Shown here: positions 62,779 to 64,000 of the stretch, in pieces
Layout of the letters: each line of letters starts with the position of its first letter
Numbering within the stretch: the first letter of the stretch is position 1
NCBI RefSeq assembly: GCF_963678635.1
Contig: NC_087066.1
Location: 31,563,301 to 31,627,300, forward strand
DNA from: Symsagittifera roscoffensis
Lineage: Eukaryota; Xenacoelomorpha; Acoela; Convolutidae
Reading direction: 5' to 3'
Length of the DNA: 64,000 nt
Notes under the pieces: model-generated
What the model was told of the DNA's origin: nothing
Database searches by the model: none
What the model saw: the letters and a program-made list of their open reading frames with translations, nothing else
Program-made: the position numbers and the translations under genes

Positions 62779-64000
62779 CTAGCGGTTGAAAAAGATATCA
62801 GTGACAAGATATTTATACTTGTCAATTTTTTGCTCTTCCGCTTCAGCGGCAGCCGTACCAGGGTTACAAACAGACCCGGCATTAATCCTACAAGGAGCTA
62901 AGGAGTCTACTACCGTTACATCCCACAAGAGCTGCTTACCAACAGCCCATGGAACGAGCGTCAAACCGTCTGGTCGCATCTGATCAGTCCTGTAGAGGTG
63001 TCGTGGTTCTAAAACGGACGGAATGTGAGGAGAAGATAAACTCTGCTTTATAAGGGCATTCTGGTTTGAATGCCTTGAGAATCTCCCTGCACTTTTGAGG
63101 CAAGAAAGACCATGCCAACCATCCTCGGTAATGTCTTTTCCGCACACGCATTTATGCCGTTCGCATATTTTTGATCCTAATCGAAGTCCTATCGCAAGTC
63201 TGAGTTGTTGGTTCGACAGTTTTAACCTTAAATTTTTGCACGGGATGACGTTCAACCATTGGGAGCCAAATCTATCTTGGAACGCGTTGAATCTTTTTTA
63301 CGTCCGTTGGTTCGAGTCGTAAAATCAAGTCTGCAATTTCGCTGTCAAAAATTGGCTCCGTCCATTTTTTTTGGATTTCTATTTCCGGAGCCATTTCAAG
63401 TTTTCTAAGTTCAAACCACCGTTTAAGCGCATCATCATAGTTTCCATCCGCATGCTCCAAACCGAAGATCTCGCTCAAGGCATCTTTTGCTCCTACTGAT
63501 GAGGCTAAGAAAGCGGGTAAAGCGAGTAGATGAGCGGAAGAAACGCCCAAGCCACCTTTGGCTGCCGGGAGAACTGCTTGCAAAAATTGGTTATCATCCA
63601 TTTTCACGTTAGTGACCTTGCATAACGAATTTCTTAATTTAATTATCGTAGTGTTCCAAAAATTCATTTTGCAAAAAACAAGGGCTCGTACGCAAAAAAT
63701 ATAGGAGTTTTGGCATGCTAAAGCAATTTTTCAGGAGGTAAAAACCATAATGCGCGTCTAAATTGTCAATGACATCCCAGATTTTTTCAGGTTCCTTAAT
63801 TTTTTTGTCGAGCAATTCTTTTCACCAAAGTTCGCCGATGAGAGATCCTAAAATGAGGAGATCTTCTTTTGCTTTTATTTTTATTTTGGGGCATATTTTT
63901 GGCAATTAAGTTAAAATTGAACTATACTGTGTACTAGTAGTCGGTCCCAAAAAACAAAGTTCGCACTTCTCAGTGTTCAAGCTCAGGCCGTAAATTTGTT
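62779..64000 (-). pseudogene. RT polyprotein relic with C-terminal RPDG/WDVTV domain, runs off the window
   Basis: Reading the minus strand from 64000, decayed RT thumb-region sequence is visible: GLSLNTEKCELCFLGPTTST, then LDAHYGFYLLKNCFSMPKLL at about 63770-63710. An open stretch at 63667-63272 follows (AAKGGLGVSSAHLLALPAFL). A frame change in a six-A run near 63298 leads to 63255-62779, with GLRLGSKICERHKCVCGKD (zinc-binding), HGLSCLKSAGR, RPDGLTLVPW and LLWDVTVVDS. Its RPDG and WDV pattern resembles a PD-(D/E)xK nuclease, which is inference. The same tail accompanies RT in multicopy elements of sponges and other animals. It is inactive because of the shift and several upstream stops. Confidence 0.65.

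Noticed and set aside
1-64000. CRISPR array, bacterial operon, phage or plasmid features
   Set aside because: Introns, SINEs, LINEs and animal gene families show this is animal nuclear DNA. The short repeats lack the uniform repeat-spacer pattern of CRISPR.

Overview
The window is nuclear DNA from a multicellular animal. It is A+T-rich, with spliced genes on GT/AG introns, several kinds of animal retrotransposon, tRNA-derived SINEs and many short inverted-repeat transposons. No closer taxon is justified from the sequence. One weak hint is a C-terminal zinc-finger pair that reads closer to Ikaros than to insect Hunchback. Host genes are few and all lie on the minus strand; most of the window is transposon sequence of different ages.

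Host genes. (1) 26598-38531 (-) is a complete acylamino-acid-releasing enzyme (APEH). It has four exons whose GT/AG junctions and phases join into one 681-residue frame with the catalytic Ser, Asp and His. Its 6.5 kb first intron holds a nearly full-length LINE in the opposite orientation. (2) 47185-49019 (-) is a two-exon C2H2 zinc-finger factor of 482 residues, with four N-terminal fingers and an Ikaros/Hunchback-type C-terminal pair. (3) 19977-22929 (-) is a predicted secreted low-complexity protein: a signal peptide, then a Lys/Asp/Glu-rich part, then a Ser/Thr-rich tail. (4) 2825-3413 (-) holds the last two exons of a gene I do not recognise.

Region by region. 0-3 kb is anonymous A+T-rich DNA with a cluster of TAATCRATTA palindromes. 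3.8-11.3 kb is a dense MITE field; its main family has GGCTCTTT termini and 8-bp target-site duplications that can be read directly at most copies. 12.5-19 kb holds dispersed and tandem repeats with GTTCCGAC/GTCGGAAC motifs. 19.9-22.9 kb is the secreted-protein gene, with a hAT-type MITE in its first intron. 24-28.5 kb has three copies of a tRNA-headed SINE around the 3' half of APEH. 32.06-37.05 kb is a jockey-like LINE with three overlapping ORFs. 38.9-39.5 kb is a reverse-transcriptase (RT) relic. 40.8-46.3 kb is repeats and SINE heads. 49.6-56.4 kb is a compound Penelope-like (PLE) cluster with copies on both strands, a 2 x 214 bp palindrome and tandem repeats. 56.5-61.2 kb is a CR1/L2-like LINE with an extra upstream ORF, a PHD-finger ORF1 and an ORF2 broken by one stop codon. 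61.6-62.2 kb is a Ty3/gypsy RNase H relic. 62.8-64.0 kb is the decayed C-terminal half of another RT polyprotein that runs off the window.

I see no operon, CRISPR, phage or prokaryote-like system. The parts that most deserve a second look are the ATGA-coupled three-ORF LINE, the upstream ORF of the second LINE, the PLE palindrome and tandem cluster, and the MITE families with readable target-site duplications.
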